From: Lentzea terrae
GTDB taxonomy: Bacteria; Actinomycetota; Actinomycetes; Mycobacteriales; Pseudonocardiaceae
Assembly (NCBI RefSeq): GCF_003265345.1
Contig: NZ_QFWW01000001.1
Span: forward strand, 263,852-327,851
Direction of reading: 5' to 3'
DNA: 64,000 nucleotides
Within the stretch, counting starts at the first letter, position 1; the number at the start of each line of letters is the position of its first letter. Positions 32,376-41,433 of the stretch are shown piece after piece. Position numbers and translations under genes: made by a program. The notes under the pieces were generated by a model that saw nothing but the letters and a program-made list of their open reading frames with translations, did not search any database and had not been told where the DNA came from.

Positions 32376-33611
32376 TCAGGGCCTGGCGGCCAGCGCGGCA
32401 GGTGGGGTGTTGGAGGCGGTGGAGCCGGCGTGGAACTGCGGCGTGACGAGGTAGACGAACTCGAACGCCTCGTCAGCGGCCAGGGCCTCGGTGCGCACGC
32501 CCTCGCCGATGCGGATGCCGTGCTGGGTCAGCAGGACCTGGTGCACCGGGAAGACGTTCTGGCCGGTGACGGCGGGGTCGAGCACCTCCAGTCCCCACGT
32601 GTCGCTGCCGACCAGGGCGACCCGGCGAGAGGCGAGATAGCGGGCCTCGCGGAGGTAGATGCCCGGTTCCGCGGTGATGTACCGGCGGTTGTGCGGGTCC
32701 TGGGGGTCGTCGAAGCCGTCGCGGTTGAGCAGGTGGGTCCAGCCGGTGCGGAACAGCGCCACGTCGCCCGGTCCCGGCTCGCGGCGCACGCCCTGCCTGC
32801 GCAAGGCGTCGCGCATGTCGGTGAGGGTGATGCGGTAGTGGTCGCGCAGCACCCACTCGCCGTTCACCGGTGAGCGGAACAGGTCGGTGCGGGCTCCCTG
32901 CGCGAGCTTCAGGCCCACGATGTCGTAGAGCACACCGCGGGTCACGATCGGGCCCAGGTGCTCGTTGCCCAGTTTCGCGAGCCCGCGCGGGGTCGCGATG
33001 TCCGGCCCGCGGTGGCCGTTGTAGTAGGTCTCGCCGACGCCGATGTGGCCGAGGTTGTCCAGCTGGGTGGCGATCTGGTACGTCCCGCCGTGCGGGAAGC
33101 GCTCCTCGTGGAACGAGATGGTGTTGGCCCCGAGCGGCGTCGGCGACTGCAGGATGCCGGACTCCGGATGCGTTCGCGGGTCGTAGTTCGCGGCCGGGAC
33201 GAAGTCGCCCTGCGGCTGGTAGCCGAAGACCGTGAGCCGCTGCCGGAGGACGCGCGGCGGCTCGCCGGCGAACGCCGGGAAGTTGTCCTGCATGAGCTCG
33301 CCCAGGTTGTACGTCCGCACCGGGCCGCGCCCTTCCAGCACCCGCAACGCCTGGCGCGTCCGCTCCGGTGTCACCTCGTTCCACGTGCCGCGCTGGTCGT
33401 CGCGGCCGTAGCGGCGAGCCGTCCGCTCCGCCCACCCGCCGACCTCGTCGGGGGTGAACATGCGGTCGGTGAACTCCTCGCCGGAGGAGGCGGTGGCGGT
33501 ACCAGTGCCGATCCCCGCCGACATCGCGGCGGTCACCGCTGCCGCCTTCGCGGTGAGACCGAGGACTTCCCGCCGGCTGTGCAGGTGGGCACGCAAGAAA
33601 TCAGGACGCAT
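32376..33611 (-). CDS. Tat-exported cyclase-family (kynurenine formamidase-like) protein
   Basis: 411 residues. The N-terminus has a twin-arginine signal (HSRREVLGLTAKAA) followed by a hydrophobic stretch. The mature part matches the cyclase/arylformamidase fold: TWNEVTP, a metal-site region around NTISFHEERFPHGGTYQIATQLDNLGHIG, and GDVALFRTGW. Family members are metal-dependent amidohydrolases or polyketide cyclases. The frame extends to 33653, but ATG 33611 begins at the Tat motif. It stands alone and converges on the TetR gene. The substrate is unknown. Confidence 0.85.
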   Translation of the reverse strand: MRPDFLRAHLHSRREVLGLTAKAAAVTAAMSAGIGTGTATASSGEEFTDRMFTPDEVGGWAERTARRYGRDDQRGTWNEVTPERTRQALRVLEGRGPVRTYNLGELMQDNFPAFAGEPPRVLRQRLTVFGYQPQGDFVPAANYDPRTHPESGILQSPTPLGANTISFHEERFPHGGTYQIATQLDNLGHIGVGETYYNGHRGPDIATPRGLAKLGNEHLGPIVTRGVLYDIVGLKLAQGARTDLFRSPVNGEWVLRDHYRITLTDMRDALRRQGVRREPGPGDVALFRTGWTHLLNRDGFDDPQDPHNRRYITAEPGIYLREARYLASRRVALVGSDTWGLEVLDPAVTGQNVFPVHQVLLTQHGIRIGEGVRTEALAADEAFEFVYLVTPQFHAGSTASNTPPAALAARP

Positions 33612-33668
33612 GACCCACCACCTTGCAGGTCCTGTTGGTCCTCCGGCAATCACCCGGCTCGGTACGCT

Positions 33669-33845
33669 TCAGCGGTCCACGCACACGACTCGCCCGACCG
33701 CGTACCAGTCGTGCGGGAAGCCGTCGTCGTCCTCCCACGCTTGCAGTTCGAACCACGACGTGCCGGAGGCCCCAGATGGTCGGTGGACGCGGAACCGATC
33801 CTGCTGTGGTGCGAACTCCAGCCCGCGCTCGACACGATCACTTCG
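33669..33845 (-). pseudogene. C-terminal remnant of an unknown small protein
   Basis: On the minus strand 58 open codons end in TGA at 33669-33671 and read like real protein (RFRVHRPSGASGTSWFELQ, then AWEDDDGFPHDWYAVGRVV). No ATG, GTG or TTG start is in frame and a stop precedes it at 33846. I take it for the tail of a lost gene. The region 33612-33939 holds nothing else I can support besides the hairpin at 33897. Confidence 0.4.
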
Positions 33846-33896
33846 TCACCTGGAACGGCGGCGTGCGCCGGTGGTGCGACCGGCAGGGCGACGGCG

Positions 33897-33932
33897 GACG
33901 GCCCGCCGCACGATCGCGTGCGACGGGCCGTC
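33897..33932. terminator. Hairpin terminator after the peptidoglycan-binding pair
   Basis: GACGGCCCGCCGCACG (33897-33912) pairs with 33917-33932, with one mismatch in 16 and a 4-base loop. It lies 7 bases beyond the stop of the gene ending at 33940. Confidence 0.75.
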
Positions 33933-33939
33933 TGCCGGG

Positions 33940-34410
33940 TCAGACCCGGTACGACTTGCAGGTGGTGCCGCTGGGGAACTTCATCCGGTCGCGCGTGTTG
34001 GGCCCGTAGATCCCGTCCGGCGCGGAACGGATGTAGTTCTGCACGCCCTTCACCGCGGCTTCCGTGCGCGGGCCGAAGCTGCCGTCCCGGTCGAGGTCGC
34101 GAACGAACTCGCCGCCGTACGGCGCGGCCAGGCGGACTCCTGGATAGCACTGGATCAGCCCGCGCTGCAGACCGGCCACGACGGCGGTGTTCGCGACCAG
34201 GTCGCGCCCGATGTTGCAGGTGGTGGAGTTGGTGTTGGTGGCGGGCACCACGATGCGGTTTCCCGCCGCGTTCACGTAGGTGATCATCTTCTGGCACAGC
34301 GGTGTCGCGGCCGACGCCGCCCCGGTCGACACGGCCATCCCGCTCACCGCCAGTGCGACGGCGGCGATGCCCAGCCCTGCTCGGCGCAGCGGCGCGAGGT
34401 TCGACTTCAT
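33940..34410 (-). CDS. Secreted peptidoglycan-binding protein
   Basis: 156 residues. Signal peptide about 1-34 (ends GAASAA). The rest is one PG_binding_1 module: GRDLVANTAVVAGLQRGLI, DRDGSFGPRTEAAVKGVQ (the D-G-x-F-G-x-x-T signature) and DGIYGPNTRDRM. Three to four cysteines in the mature part could form disulphides. There is no catalytic domain, so it probably binds wall peptidoglycan as an accessory or inhibitor. A close paralogue lies 17 bases upstream, a tandem duplication. The frame continues to 34479, but ATG 34410 starts the signal peptide. Confidence 0.85.
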   Translation of the reverse strand: MKSNLAPLRRAGLGIAAVALAVSGMAVSTGAASAATPLCQKMITYVNAAGNRIVVPATNTNSTTCNIGRDLVANTAVVAGLQRGLIQCYPGVRLAAPYGGEFVRDLDRDGSFGPRTEAAVKGVQNYIRSAPDGIYGPNTRDRMKFPSGTTCKSYRV

Positions 34411-34426
34411 GCGGAGTCCTTTCTGG

Positions 34427-34879
34427 TCAGTACGCATAGCAGTTGCGGCCGTCCGCTGCGAGGAACTTGATGTGGTCACGTGTGTTCGGACCGTAGATGC
34501 CGTCGACGTCGGCGCCGGTGTGCCGTTGCACGGCCTTCAGCGCGGCCTCGGTGCGCGGGCCGAAGGACCCGTCCGCGTCGATGCTCTCGATCTTCTCGTC
34601 GGAATAGGGCGAGGCCAGGTTGAGCTTCGCGTAGCAGGACTTCAGGCCGAGCTGGAACCTGTGGACGACCTTCTTGTCCGCCACCGCGTAGTCACGGCCC
34701 ATCTGACAACTGCTGCTGCCCTTGACGGTCGGCACGTGGATGATGTGGCCCCCGCGATTCATCGACGTGAAACCGGAGCAGGTGGCCAGGTCCGCCCCAG
34801 CCGCGGGAACGGCGAACGTGACCGCTCCCACGGCCGCCATGGCCAATCCGATCGCGCTCTTGCGCAACAACCACTTCAC
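34427..34879 (-). CDS. Secreted peptidoglycan-binding protein, paralogue
   Basis: 150 residues. Signal peptide about 1-30 (ends PAAGA). It has the same single PG_binding_1 module as the downstream gene (DADGSFGPRTEAALKAVQ, DGIYGPNTRDHIKF) and the same pattern of cysteines (CSGF, SSSCQMGRDYAV, KSCYAK, a final C). Identity to the paralogue is moderate, so the duplication is old or the copies have diverged in role. First gene of the pair; no hydrolase is nearby. Confidence 0.85.
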   Translation of the reverse strand: MKWLLRKSAIGLAMAAVGAVTFAVPAAGADLATCSGFTSMNRGGHIIHVPTVKGSSSCQMGRDYAVADKKVVHRFQLGLKSCYAKLNLASPYSDEKIESIDADGSFGPRTEAALKAVQRHTGADVDGIYGPNTRDHIKFLAADGRNCYAY

Positions 34880-35114
34880 AACGACTCCCCTTCGTTGGCA
34901 CGAGAGCGCTTTCGCTCTCCCGTGGCAACGATAGGAACGGCGTGCGCCGGGTGGTGTCCGGTGAACGCCCTACACGATCAGCGCTCGTGGAGGCTGGGAG
35001 AACCCGACCTGGCACCCGGCTGTCAGGCGTTCACCTGACACCACGGCGGCTCTCCGACGACGACAGTGGGCACGTGGCCCAAGCGGATCACAGGCCGGGG
35101 GGTCGATGGAGGAA

Positions 35115-35142
35115 GGCCGGTCGCACGGGAGCGCGACCGGCC
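35115..35142. terminator. Hairpin terminator after the fructan operon
   Basis: GGCCGGTCGC (35115-35124) pairs exactly with GCGACCGGCC (35133-35142) across an 8-base loop. It lies 14 bases past the GH32 stop and ends the five-gene minus-strand operon. Confidence 0.8.
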
Positions 35143-35155
35143 CCTTCGCCACCGC

Positions 35156-37147
35156 TCAGTCGCTCAAGAGCAACTGATCGACCATGAGATGGCCCCACGC
35201 ACCGGTGGCCTGGTCGACCACCCGCACCTGGGCGCTCTGCCCCTGCAGCTCGCTGACGTCCCAGTCGACCGGTTTGAGCACTCCGGTGTCGTCTCCGGTG
35301 GCCGTGCGCACCACCTGGCCGTTCACGACCAGGCTGATCGAGGTCTCCCCCGCGGAGCCGCGCGGGTGGTTGCCGCCGGCGAGCAGGAAGTGCAGGTGCT
35401 TGCGGTCCACGGTGAACGACGGTGAGGTGATCGTGCCGGTGCCCGGGTCACCGCCGCCGGCGAACGTGTCCAGCGCCGCGTTGCCGACCATGCCCGGCAG
35501 GTACCAGGGCAACGGCCCGGTGCCGGTGAAGTTGCCGGTGGTGGTCCAGCCGGGGTCGAAGGACGAGCCTTCGAATCCCGAGAGCAGCCTGGCAGGGCGT
35601 TGGCTCAGGTCGTGGAACTCGGTGATCTTCGTGTTGGCGAAAGTGGCGCTGCCGCCGGTGGTGTAGAGGTTGATGCCGGTGTCCGCGGGATCGGCGAACA
35701 CCTGGCTGGAGTGCACGTACCGGCCGTCGTCCACGAACACCTCGATCGTGGTCCGGTCGACCAGGATTCGCAGATGTGCGGTGGTTTTCGCCGGATTCCA
35801 CGGGGCGCGGCTCTCTCCTCGCGGCCCGTTGGGGTCGGGTTGTCCGGTCTGCCGGCGGTTGAGATAGCTGTAATCGCGGTAGATCCCGGCATCCGCGTGC
35901 CGGGTCCCGTCCGCCGACACCCGCAGCTGCAGACCGATGTTGTCGAGCTCCGTCCAGCTGACGTCCGTTTCCAGCTGGTACGCCGTTCCGTGGTACGGCA
36001 ACGGAACCAGGCCGTCGTTGACCTCGATGGTGCCTAGGTTCCGGACGGAGGAGGCGTGTGAGGCCAACGCGGAAGTCGGTTGGGACACCAGCGAATACCC
36101 GTCGGTGTAGCGCTTCAGCCTGATGTCCCGGACGATCGAGTCGGTTCCGTTGAAGCCGTCCGCGGCCCTGGTCGGAGTGTTGTCCGCGTAGGCCCAGTTG
36201 TTCATCCAGGCCAGGCCGAACCGCCGGTCCAGCGGCGCGGCCGGGTCCTCCCAGGTGACTCCGGCGTACCAGTCGAAGCCGTGGTCCAGCCACTGCGGCT
36301 CAGCGGAGCCGGCCGTGAACTTGGTGCCGTCGAAGGAACCTGTCCAGTACGCAAAGGTTTCCGGCTTTCCGGACGCCCTGCCGTTGGCGCTCACGCCGAG
36401 CACCCAGTGCGTGGTGCCGTCGTCGGCGCGAATCTGGAACAGGTCCGGGCATTCGAGGATGCCGTAGGTGCTTACGAACTCGGACTGCCGCGTCCACGTC
36501 TTGAGGTCCGGCGAGGTGTAGAGCCCGACCCGGTCCCCTTCGGTGATCGCCGCCACCCACCGGCCGCGGTCGGAGTCCCAGATCACCTTCGGGTCCCGGA
36601 AGTCCCTTCGGCCACCGTTGGGGATCACCGGTGCGTCGCCGTGCGGCCGGAACGTCCGGCCGCCGTCGATCGAGTACCAGAGGAACTGCGCCTGCTGCCC
36701 AGAACCGTTCGAGATCTGCGCCGGCGTCGGGTGATCCATCTGCGTGACGAGCATGATCACCGCACCGGCACCGAATCCGGCCGTGTTCGCGGTGTCGACG
36801 ACGGCGGAACCGGACCACAGGTCGTGGTTCGCGTTCGTCTTCTTCGGTGCGGCGATGCCCTGGTCCGCGAAGGCAACCCCGTCGGTGGTCGTGGCGAGTC
36901 GCCAGGCGGTGCCGACCTCGGTCGGGTAGTCCGCGTTGTACAGGTAGTAGTAGTTGAACTTCCCGTTGACGTACACCGGCCGCTGGGGGTCGTTCATCCA
37001 GCGGTCGGGCACGGTGAAGTGGTACTGCGCGCGATAGGTGACCGCGGCCTGCGCCGGGGCGGCGGAACCCGCTGCCCCGGACGCCAGCGCGAGTGTGGCG
37101 GCGATTGCCACGCGCAGCAGGCGAAGTGCGCTCGTCGTTGAGCTCAT
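35156..37147 (-). CDS. Secreted GH32 fructan hydrolase (levanase/inulinase type)
   Basis: 663 residues. Signal peptide about 1-35 (ends PAQAA). GH32 signatures are all present: nucleophile Asp53 in WMNDPQRP, transition-state Asp185 in FRDPKV and acid/base Glu232 in ILECPDLF. A GH32 C-terminal beta-sandwich follows the five-bladed propeller (about 340-500). After about 510 comes an extra beta-rich domain of carbohydrate-binding or laminin-G type (GFEGSSFDPGW ... VDRKHLHFLLAGG). It releases fructose or fructo-oligosaccharides outside the cell for the ABC importer encoded upstream. GGAGG is 5 bases before ATG 37147; the longer frame to 37771 is antisense to nothing useful and lacks a signal peptide. 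Confidence 0.93.
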   Translation of the reverse strand: MSSTTSALRLLRVAIAATLALASGAAGSAAPAQAAVTYRAQYHFTVPDRWMNDPQRPVYVNGKFNYYYLYNADYPTEVGTAWRLATTTDGVAFADQGIAAPKKTNANHDLWSGSAVVDTANTAGFGAGAVIMLVTQMDHPTPAQISNGSGQQAQFLWYSIDGGRTFRPHGDAPVIPNGGRRDFRDPKVIWDSDRGRWVAAITEGDRVGLYTSPDLKTWTRQSEFVSTYGILECPDLFQIRADDGTTHWVLGVSANGRASGKPETFAYWTGSFDGTKFTAGSAEPQWLDHGFDWYAGVTWEDPAAPLDRRFGLAWMNNWAYADNTPTRAADGFNGTDSIVRDIRLKRYTDGYSLVSQPTSALASHASSVRNLGTIEVNDGLVPLPYHGTAYQLETDVSWTELDNIGLQLRVSADGTRHADAGIYRDYSYLNRRQTGQPDPNGPRGESRAPWNPAKTTAHLRILVDRTTIEVFVDDGRYVHSSQVFADPADTGINLYTTGGSATFANTKITEFHDLSQRPARLLSGFEGSSFDPGWTTTGNFTGTGPLPWYLPGMVGNAALDTFAGGGDPGTGTITSPSFTVDRKHLHFLLAGGNHPRGSAGETSISLVVNGQVVRTATGDDTGVLKPVDWDVSELQGQSAQVRVVDQATGAWGHLMVDQLLLSD

Positions 37148-37164
37148 CCGTCCTCCAGAAACTG

Positions 37165-38121
37165 TCAGAGACCAAGAACACTGAGACGTTTGCCGTCCCA
37201 CGCCACGGGCATGGGATCGCTGATGGCGCCGACGAAGCCGTGCTCGCCGCGGTTGTGGAACGCGAGCAGCACCCACCGGTCGTCGGACCGGCGGTGGATC
37301 AGGCGGCCGCTGTAGAAGCGGTCGTCGGTGACGGGCTCCGCGGCCGCGATGTCGAACGGGCCGAGCAGGCCGCCGGCCGGGGCGGCCCAGATCCCGCCGG
37401 TCGTGCCGGTGGCCCTGCGGTCGGGTGAGGCGTGCTCGGCCAGACAGGAGAACAGCAGGACCGGCCGGCCGTCCACGACCTCGACCTGGGTGACCTCCAG
37501 CTGCCCGAAGCCCCGCGCCCCGGCAACGGTCAGCGGCGGGCGCGGCTCCCAGTGACGCAGGTCCGCGGAGATCGCGTGGCCGACCACGCCGCGCTCGAAC
37601 ACCTCGCCGGCGGTGGCGCGAGCGGTGATGAGCATGTGCCAGCCGTCGCCGTCCGGGTCGGCGAACACCCACGGGTCGCGAAACGCCTCGTCGTGCCAGA
37701 CGCCGGCGTCGAGCGTCTCGTACCACCGCGGCTCGGCGGCCAGGACCGGGTTCTCCGGAACTCGTTGCCACGTCACGAGATCAGGTGACGTGGCGACGCC
37801 GATCCGTTGCACGTTCTGGCCGTCCGGGGCGGCCGTGGAGCCGGTGTAGAACAGGAACCACGTGCCGTCCGGGTGCCGCACCACCGAACCGGTCCAGGTC
37901 GCGAGGTCGTCGAACGCCGGAGCGTCCGCACGCACCAGCGCGTCCTCGATCCGCGTCCAGCTCACCAGGTCCGTCGACACCGCGTGGCCGATCGACGCGC
38001 GGTAGTGGCGTCTCTCGGGATCAGCCAAAGCCCTTGAGGCGTAGAGGAAGAAGAGGTGGTAGCTCTCGCCGTCGTCGGCGAACCAGAAGTCCCACACCCA
38101 GGAATCGGGCAGCGCAAACAT
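37165..38121 (-). CDS. GH32-like (beta-fructosidase clan) glycosidase, cytoplasmic
   Basis: 318 residues, no signal peptide. Five-bladed propeller features are visible: an Asp in WVWDFWFADDG at the nucleophile position, AFRDPWVFADPDGDGW (RDP motif) and a Glu in FGQLEVTQVEV. The proteins of clan GH-J/F that look like this act on sucrose, kestose or related fructosides. Its location between permease and secreted GH32 suggests that it processes imported oligosaccharides inside the cell. GAAAGG lies 7 bases before ATG 38121, inside a 12-base palindrome CCTTTCGAAAGG (38129-38140). That could couple repressor binding or RNA folding to translation. Confidence 0.8.
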   Translation of the reverse strand: MFALPDSWVWDFWFADDGESYHLFFLYASRALADPERRHYRASIGHAVSTDLVSWTRIEDALVRADAPAFDDLATWTGSVVRHPDGTWFLFYTGSTAAPDGQNVQRIGVATSPDLVTWQRVPENPVLAAEPRWYETLDAGVWHDEAFRDPWVFADPDGDGWHMLITARATAGEVFERGVVGHAISADLRHWEPRPPLTVAGARGFGQLEVTQVEVVDGRPVLLFSCLAEHASPDRRATGTTGGIWAAPAGGLLGPFDIAAAEPVTDDRFYSGRLIHRRSDDRWVLLAFHNRGEHGFVGAISDPMPVAWDGKRLSVLGL

Positions 38122-38159
38122 CCACAGGCCTTTCGAAAGGTCTTGTGAGAGAAGGAAAG

Positions 38160-39044
38160 TCAGCCCTTGACACCGCTCGCGGCGACGCTGCTGACAAAGG
38201 CTCGTTGGAAGGCGAGGAACACGACCAGCACCGGCAGCGTGATCATCGACGTGTAGGCCATGATCTCGCCCCACGCGGTGTTGTCCTGGAAGAAGTACTG
38301 CATGCCCACCATGACCGGCCGCAGGTTCTCGTCCTGGACGACCATGCTGGGCCACAGGTACTGGTTCCAGGCCGGCAGGAAGGTCAGGATCGCGACCGTG
38401 GCGAACGCCGGACCCGACAACGGCACGGCGATCTTGCGGTAGATGGTGAACCAGCCCGCGCCGTCGATCCGGGCGGCCTCGTCGATCGCGGTCGGAATGG
38501 TCGAGAAGTACTGGGCGAACAGGAAGACCGAGAAGCCGTTGGCGATGAACGGGACGATCTGCACCTCGTACGAGTCCAGCCACCCGAAGTCGTACTGCAC
38601 GATCCCGTTCTGGAACACCAGGGTCGGCAGTTGCGACACCCAGTAGACCATCGGCACCGCGATCGTCTCGAACGGCACGATCAGCGTGGCGATGATGATG
38701 CTCAGCACCACGCCGCGCCCGGTCCAGCGCAACCGGGACAGCGCGAACCCCGCCATGGAGTTGACCACGAGTCCCGCACCCACGACGACCGCCGTGACGA
38801 ACACCGAGTTGAGCAGGAACCGGCCGACCGGCACCCGGTCGAACACCCCGGAGTAGTTGCGCAGGCTGATGTCGCCGACCGGCAGGAACGCCCGCCAGCC
38901 ACCTACGTCGGACAGGATCTGGCCGTCGGGCTTCAGACTGGAGACGAACATGAACACCAGCGGGAACAGGAAGAAGACGGCCAGTCCGGCCATCGCCAGG
39001 TAGATCCAGAGCCGCCGGCGGCGGCGCAGCGCGTGCTCTGCCAC
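38160..39044 (-). CDS. ABC sugar importer permease (MalG-like)
   Basis: 294 residues with six membrane spans and the cytoplasmic EAA loop for the ATPase (AIDEAARIDGAGWF). MalG-type proteins end as this one does, in a short tail (SVAASGVKG). It starts 3 bases after the other permease stop. No ATPase is encoded in the operon, so a shared MsiK-type ATPase elsewhere must energise it, as is usual for actinomycete sugar importers. Confidence 0.92.
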   Translation of the reverse strand: MAEHALRRRRRLWIYLAMAGLAVFFLFPLVFMFVSSLKPDGQILSDVGGWRAFLPVGDISLRNYSGVFDRVPVGRFLLNSVFVTAVVVGAGLVVNSMAGFALSRLRWTGRGVVLSIIIATLIVPFETIAVPMVYWVSQLPTLVFQNGIVQYDFGWLDSYEVQIVPFIANGFSVFLFAQYFSTIPTAIDEAARIDGAGWFTIYRKIAVPLSGPAFATVAILTFLPAWNQYLWPSMVVQDENLRPVMVGMQYFFQDNTAWGEIMAYTSMITLPVLVVFLAFQRAFVSSVAASGVKG

Positions 39045-39047
39045 GGC

Positions 39048-40001
39048 TCAGTCCTTCTCTCTGGTCAGGAAGCGCTGCACCAGCGCGACGATGAGCACCA
39101 GCACGAAGAACACCAGCGACAGCGCGGAGCCGTAGCCGATCTGCTGCTGCCGGTAGCCCATCCGGACGGCGTGGTAGACCAGCGTCGAGGTCGAGTCCAC
39201 CGGGCCACCCTGGGTCATCACGTCGATCTGCACGAACAGCCCGAGCGCGGCGATCGTGATGGTGATCAGCACGAACACGCGGGTCGGTCGCAGGCACGGC
39301 CACGTCACGTCGCGGAACTGCCGCCAGGGGCCCGCACCGTCGATCCGCGCGGCTTCGTACAGCTCTCCGGGAATGGTCTGCAGCCCGGACAGCCAGATCA
39401 GCATGTGGAAACCGACCGCCTGCCAGATCGACAGCACGATGATCGCGGTGAGCGCGGTGCTCGGGTTGTTCAGCCACGCCGTGCCGTGCCACGCGCCGAA
39501 GGTGATCGCGTCGAGGAACGAGTTGATCAGCCCGTCCGGCTGGTACATGAACTTCCACAGGATCGAGACCACGACGATCGAGGTCACGACCGGGATGAAG
39601 AAGATGACCCTGAACGCGACCGCGCCGCGCATCCTCTGGTTCACCAGGATCGCGAGCACCAGCCCGAACCCCGCCTGCACCGGAACGACGACGGCGGCGA
39701 ACGCGAAGGTGTTCAGCAGCGAGCGGAAGAACGTCGGATCGGCCGTGAACGCGCGGACGAAGTTGTCGAGGCCGGTGAAGCTGGTCGGTTCCGGCGAGAT
39801 CAGCCTGGCGTTGGTGAACGACAGCACGAAGCCGAGGATCACCGGGATGATCAGGAACGCCAGCAGCAACAGCACCGCAGGAGCGGCCATCGTCCAGCCG
39901 GCACGGCGTTCGGACCGCAGGTCGGCGCGGATTCTGCGGCGGGGAACGGATTTCGAGACCGCGCTCGCGGCGCGGGACTCCGGCGAGGAGATCGCCGTCA
40001 T
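39048..40001 (-). CDS. ABC sugar importer permease (MalF-like)
   Basis: 317 residues, six spans, EAA loop YEAARIDGAGPWRQF. A basic N-terminal tail precedes the first span (APAVLLLLAFL). The frame continues upstream to 40139, but ATG 40001 has GGAAGG before it. It partners with the MalG-like protein and the lipoprotein encoded on either side. Confidence 0.92.
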   Translation of the reverse strand: MTAISSPESRAASAVSKSVPRRRIRADLRSERRAGWTMAAPAVLLLLAFLIIPVILGFVLSFTNARLISPEPTSFTGLDNFVRAFTADPTFFRSLLNTFAFAAVVVPVQAGFGLVLAILVNQRMRGAVAFRVIFFIPVVTSIVVVSILWKFMYQPDGLINSFLDAITFGAWHGTAWLNNPSTALTAIIVLSIWQAVGFHMLIWLSGLQTIPGELYEAARIDGAGPWRQFRDVTWPCLRPTRVFVLITITIAALGLFVQIDVMTQGGPVDSTSTLVYHAVRMGYRQQQIGYGSALSLVFFVLVLIVALVQRFLTREKD

Positions 40002-40056
40002 GGAGGTGCCTTCCCGCTCAGCCCGCCGGGCGTTGCCGCCCGGCGGGAGCGACGAC

Positions 40057-41337
40057 CTAGAAGCCGTAGCCGTTCTGCGACGTGATGTCGGTGTCGATCG
40101 CCTTCGCGGCGGTGTCGAGAGTGGACTTGACGTCGGCACCGCTCATGATGTCCTTCGCCGCCTTCTCGAAGGTCGAGGAGATCACCGGGTAGCCGGGCGT
40201 GGCCGGCCGGGCGAGCGCGAACTTCTGCGACAGCACCGCGAACTGGTGCAGGGCACCGGTGTCGCTGAAGTACTTCGACGTCTTCGCCGCGGCGGTCGTG
40301 CTCGGGATGACCACCTGGCTGTCGGCGAAGGCGGCGAGGTACTTGTCCTGGAAGCTGAACTTCAGGTACTCGCGGGCTCCGTCGGCGTTCTTGCAGCCGA
40401 CCGAGATGCCCCACTGCCAGGAGCCGCCGCCGATCTTCGGGCCCTTGCCGAAGTCCACCGGTGGCAGGATCAACAGGTCGTCGCCGACGGCAGCGAGTGC
40501 GTCCTTGGCGTTCCAGACGCCGGTGTAGCTCAGTGCCACCTTGTCGTCGATGAACCGCTGGTTGCCCACCGGGCCCGCGTTGTCCGCCCAGCCGTTCTTG
40601 AACGCCTGCTGGAACCACGTGAAGAACTTCACCGCGTCCTGGCCGTTCAACGCGCCGTCGGCGGTCTTCATCGTGCCGCGGTTGATCAGGTCACCACCGG
40701 CGCTCTGCAACATCGGCGAGTACGCGTAGGACCACCACTCGCCCTTGTCCGCGGCGCCCAGGTCGAGCGGCGTCTGATAGCCACTCGCCTTCAACTTGGT
40801 GGCGGCCGCGTCGAACTCGTCGAGCGTCCACGGCTTTTCGACGGTCGGGATCCTGATGCTGTTCTTGTCCAGCACCGACTTCCGCGCGAAGATCGACAGC
40901 GCGGCGTCCCAGTAGCCGGCCGAGTAGACGGTGTCCTTGTAGCGGCCGACGGTCGTGGGCAGCAACGAGTTGAGCAGGTCGTCCGGCAGTCCCAGCGGCT
41001 GGAGGTAGCCGGCCCAGGCCCAGTTCGGCATCACCGGGCCGTCCATGTCCAGCAGGCACGGCAGTTTGCGCGCCGTCGCGGCCGCGGTGATCGCCTCGTT
41101 GTAGGAACCCTGCGGGAAGTTCTGCTGGACGATCTTGTACTTGCTCTGGGAGGCGTTGAAGTCGGCGATGATCTGCTGGTACACCGCCAGCTCGCCCGGG
41201 TTGCCGGCCGAGTGCGTCCACATCGTGATCTCGCCGGAGCCGCCCGAGGAGGACTCGCTCGCGCGGCCGCAGCCGCTGAGCACGAGCGCCGCGGACAGGC
41301 CCGCCGCTGCTAACATCGAGAGGGACTTGCGCTTCAC
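40057..41337 (-). CDS. ABC sugar importer substrate-binding lipoprotein
   Basis: 426 residues. A lipobox LSGC with Cys23 gives a membrane-tethered lipoprotein. The rest is an extracellular sugar-binding protein family 1 (MalE/UgpB-like): TMWTHSAGNPGELAV, DGPVMPNWAWAGYL, PWTLDEFDAAATKL, AYSPMLQSAGG. It captures the sugar, probably fructo-oligosaccharides or sucrose, for the two permeases. First gene of the operon; the promoter must be in the 96 bases before it, where a dyad at 41387 may bind LacI. Confidence 0.92.
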   Translation of the reverse strand: MKRKSLSMLAAAGLSAALVLSGCGRASESSSGGSGEITMWTHSAGNPGELAVYQQIIADFNASQSKYKIVQQNFPQGSYNEAITAAATARKLPCLLDMDGPVMPNWAWAGYLQPLGLPDDLLNSLLPTTVGRYKDTVYSAGYWDAALSIFARKSVLDKNSIRIPTVEKPWTLDEFDAAATKLKASGYQTPLDLGAADKGEWWSYAYSPMLQSAGGDLINRGTMKTADGALNGQDAVKFFTWFQQAFKNGWADNAGPVGNQRFIDDKVALSYTGVWNAKDALAAVGDDLLILPPVDFGKGPKIGGGSWQWGISVGCKNADGAREYLKFSFQDKYLAAFADSQVVIPSTTAAAKTSKYFSDTGALHQFAVLSQKFALARPATPGYPVISSTFEKAAKDIMSGADVKSTLDTAAKAIDTDITSQNGYGF

Positions 41338-41386
41338 CGTGCAGTCTCTTTCCCGGAGCGCGACCGGCCGTCGCCTCCGTGCTCAA

Positions 41387-41404
41387 TGGCAGCGCCAACT
41401 GCCA
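41387..41404. promoter_or_regulatory. Candidate operator before the ABC importer operon
   Basis: TGGCAG-CGCCAA-CTGCCA is a dyad with 6-base arms and a 6-base centre, in the gap between the lacI stop and the lipoprotein start. It is a plausible LacI site but does not match the TTAATCGATTAA palindrome before lacI. Confidence 0.4.
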
Positions 41405-41433
41405 GGTGGATTGCAGTGCTGGTCCGCCGCCGG

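Noticed and set aside
37785..40085. A 766-codon open frame on the plus strand
   Set aside because: Antisense to the GH32-like gene and both sugar permeases, with low-complexity Arg/Asp/His content.
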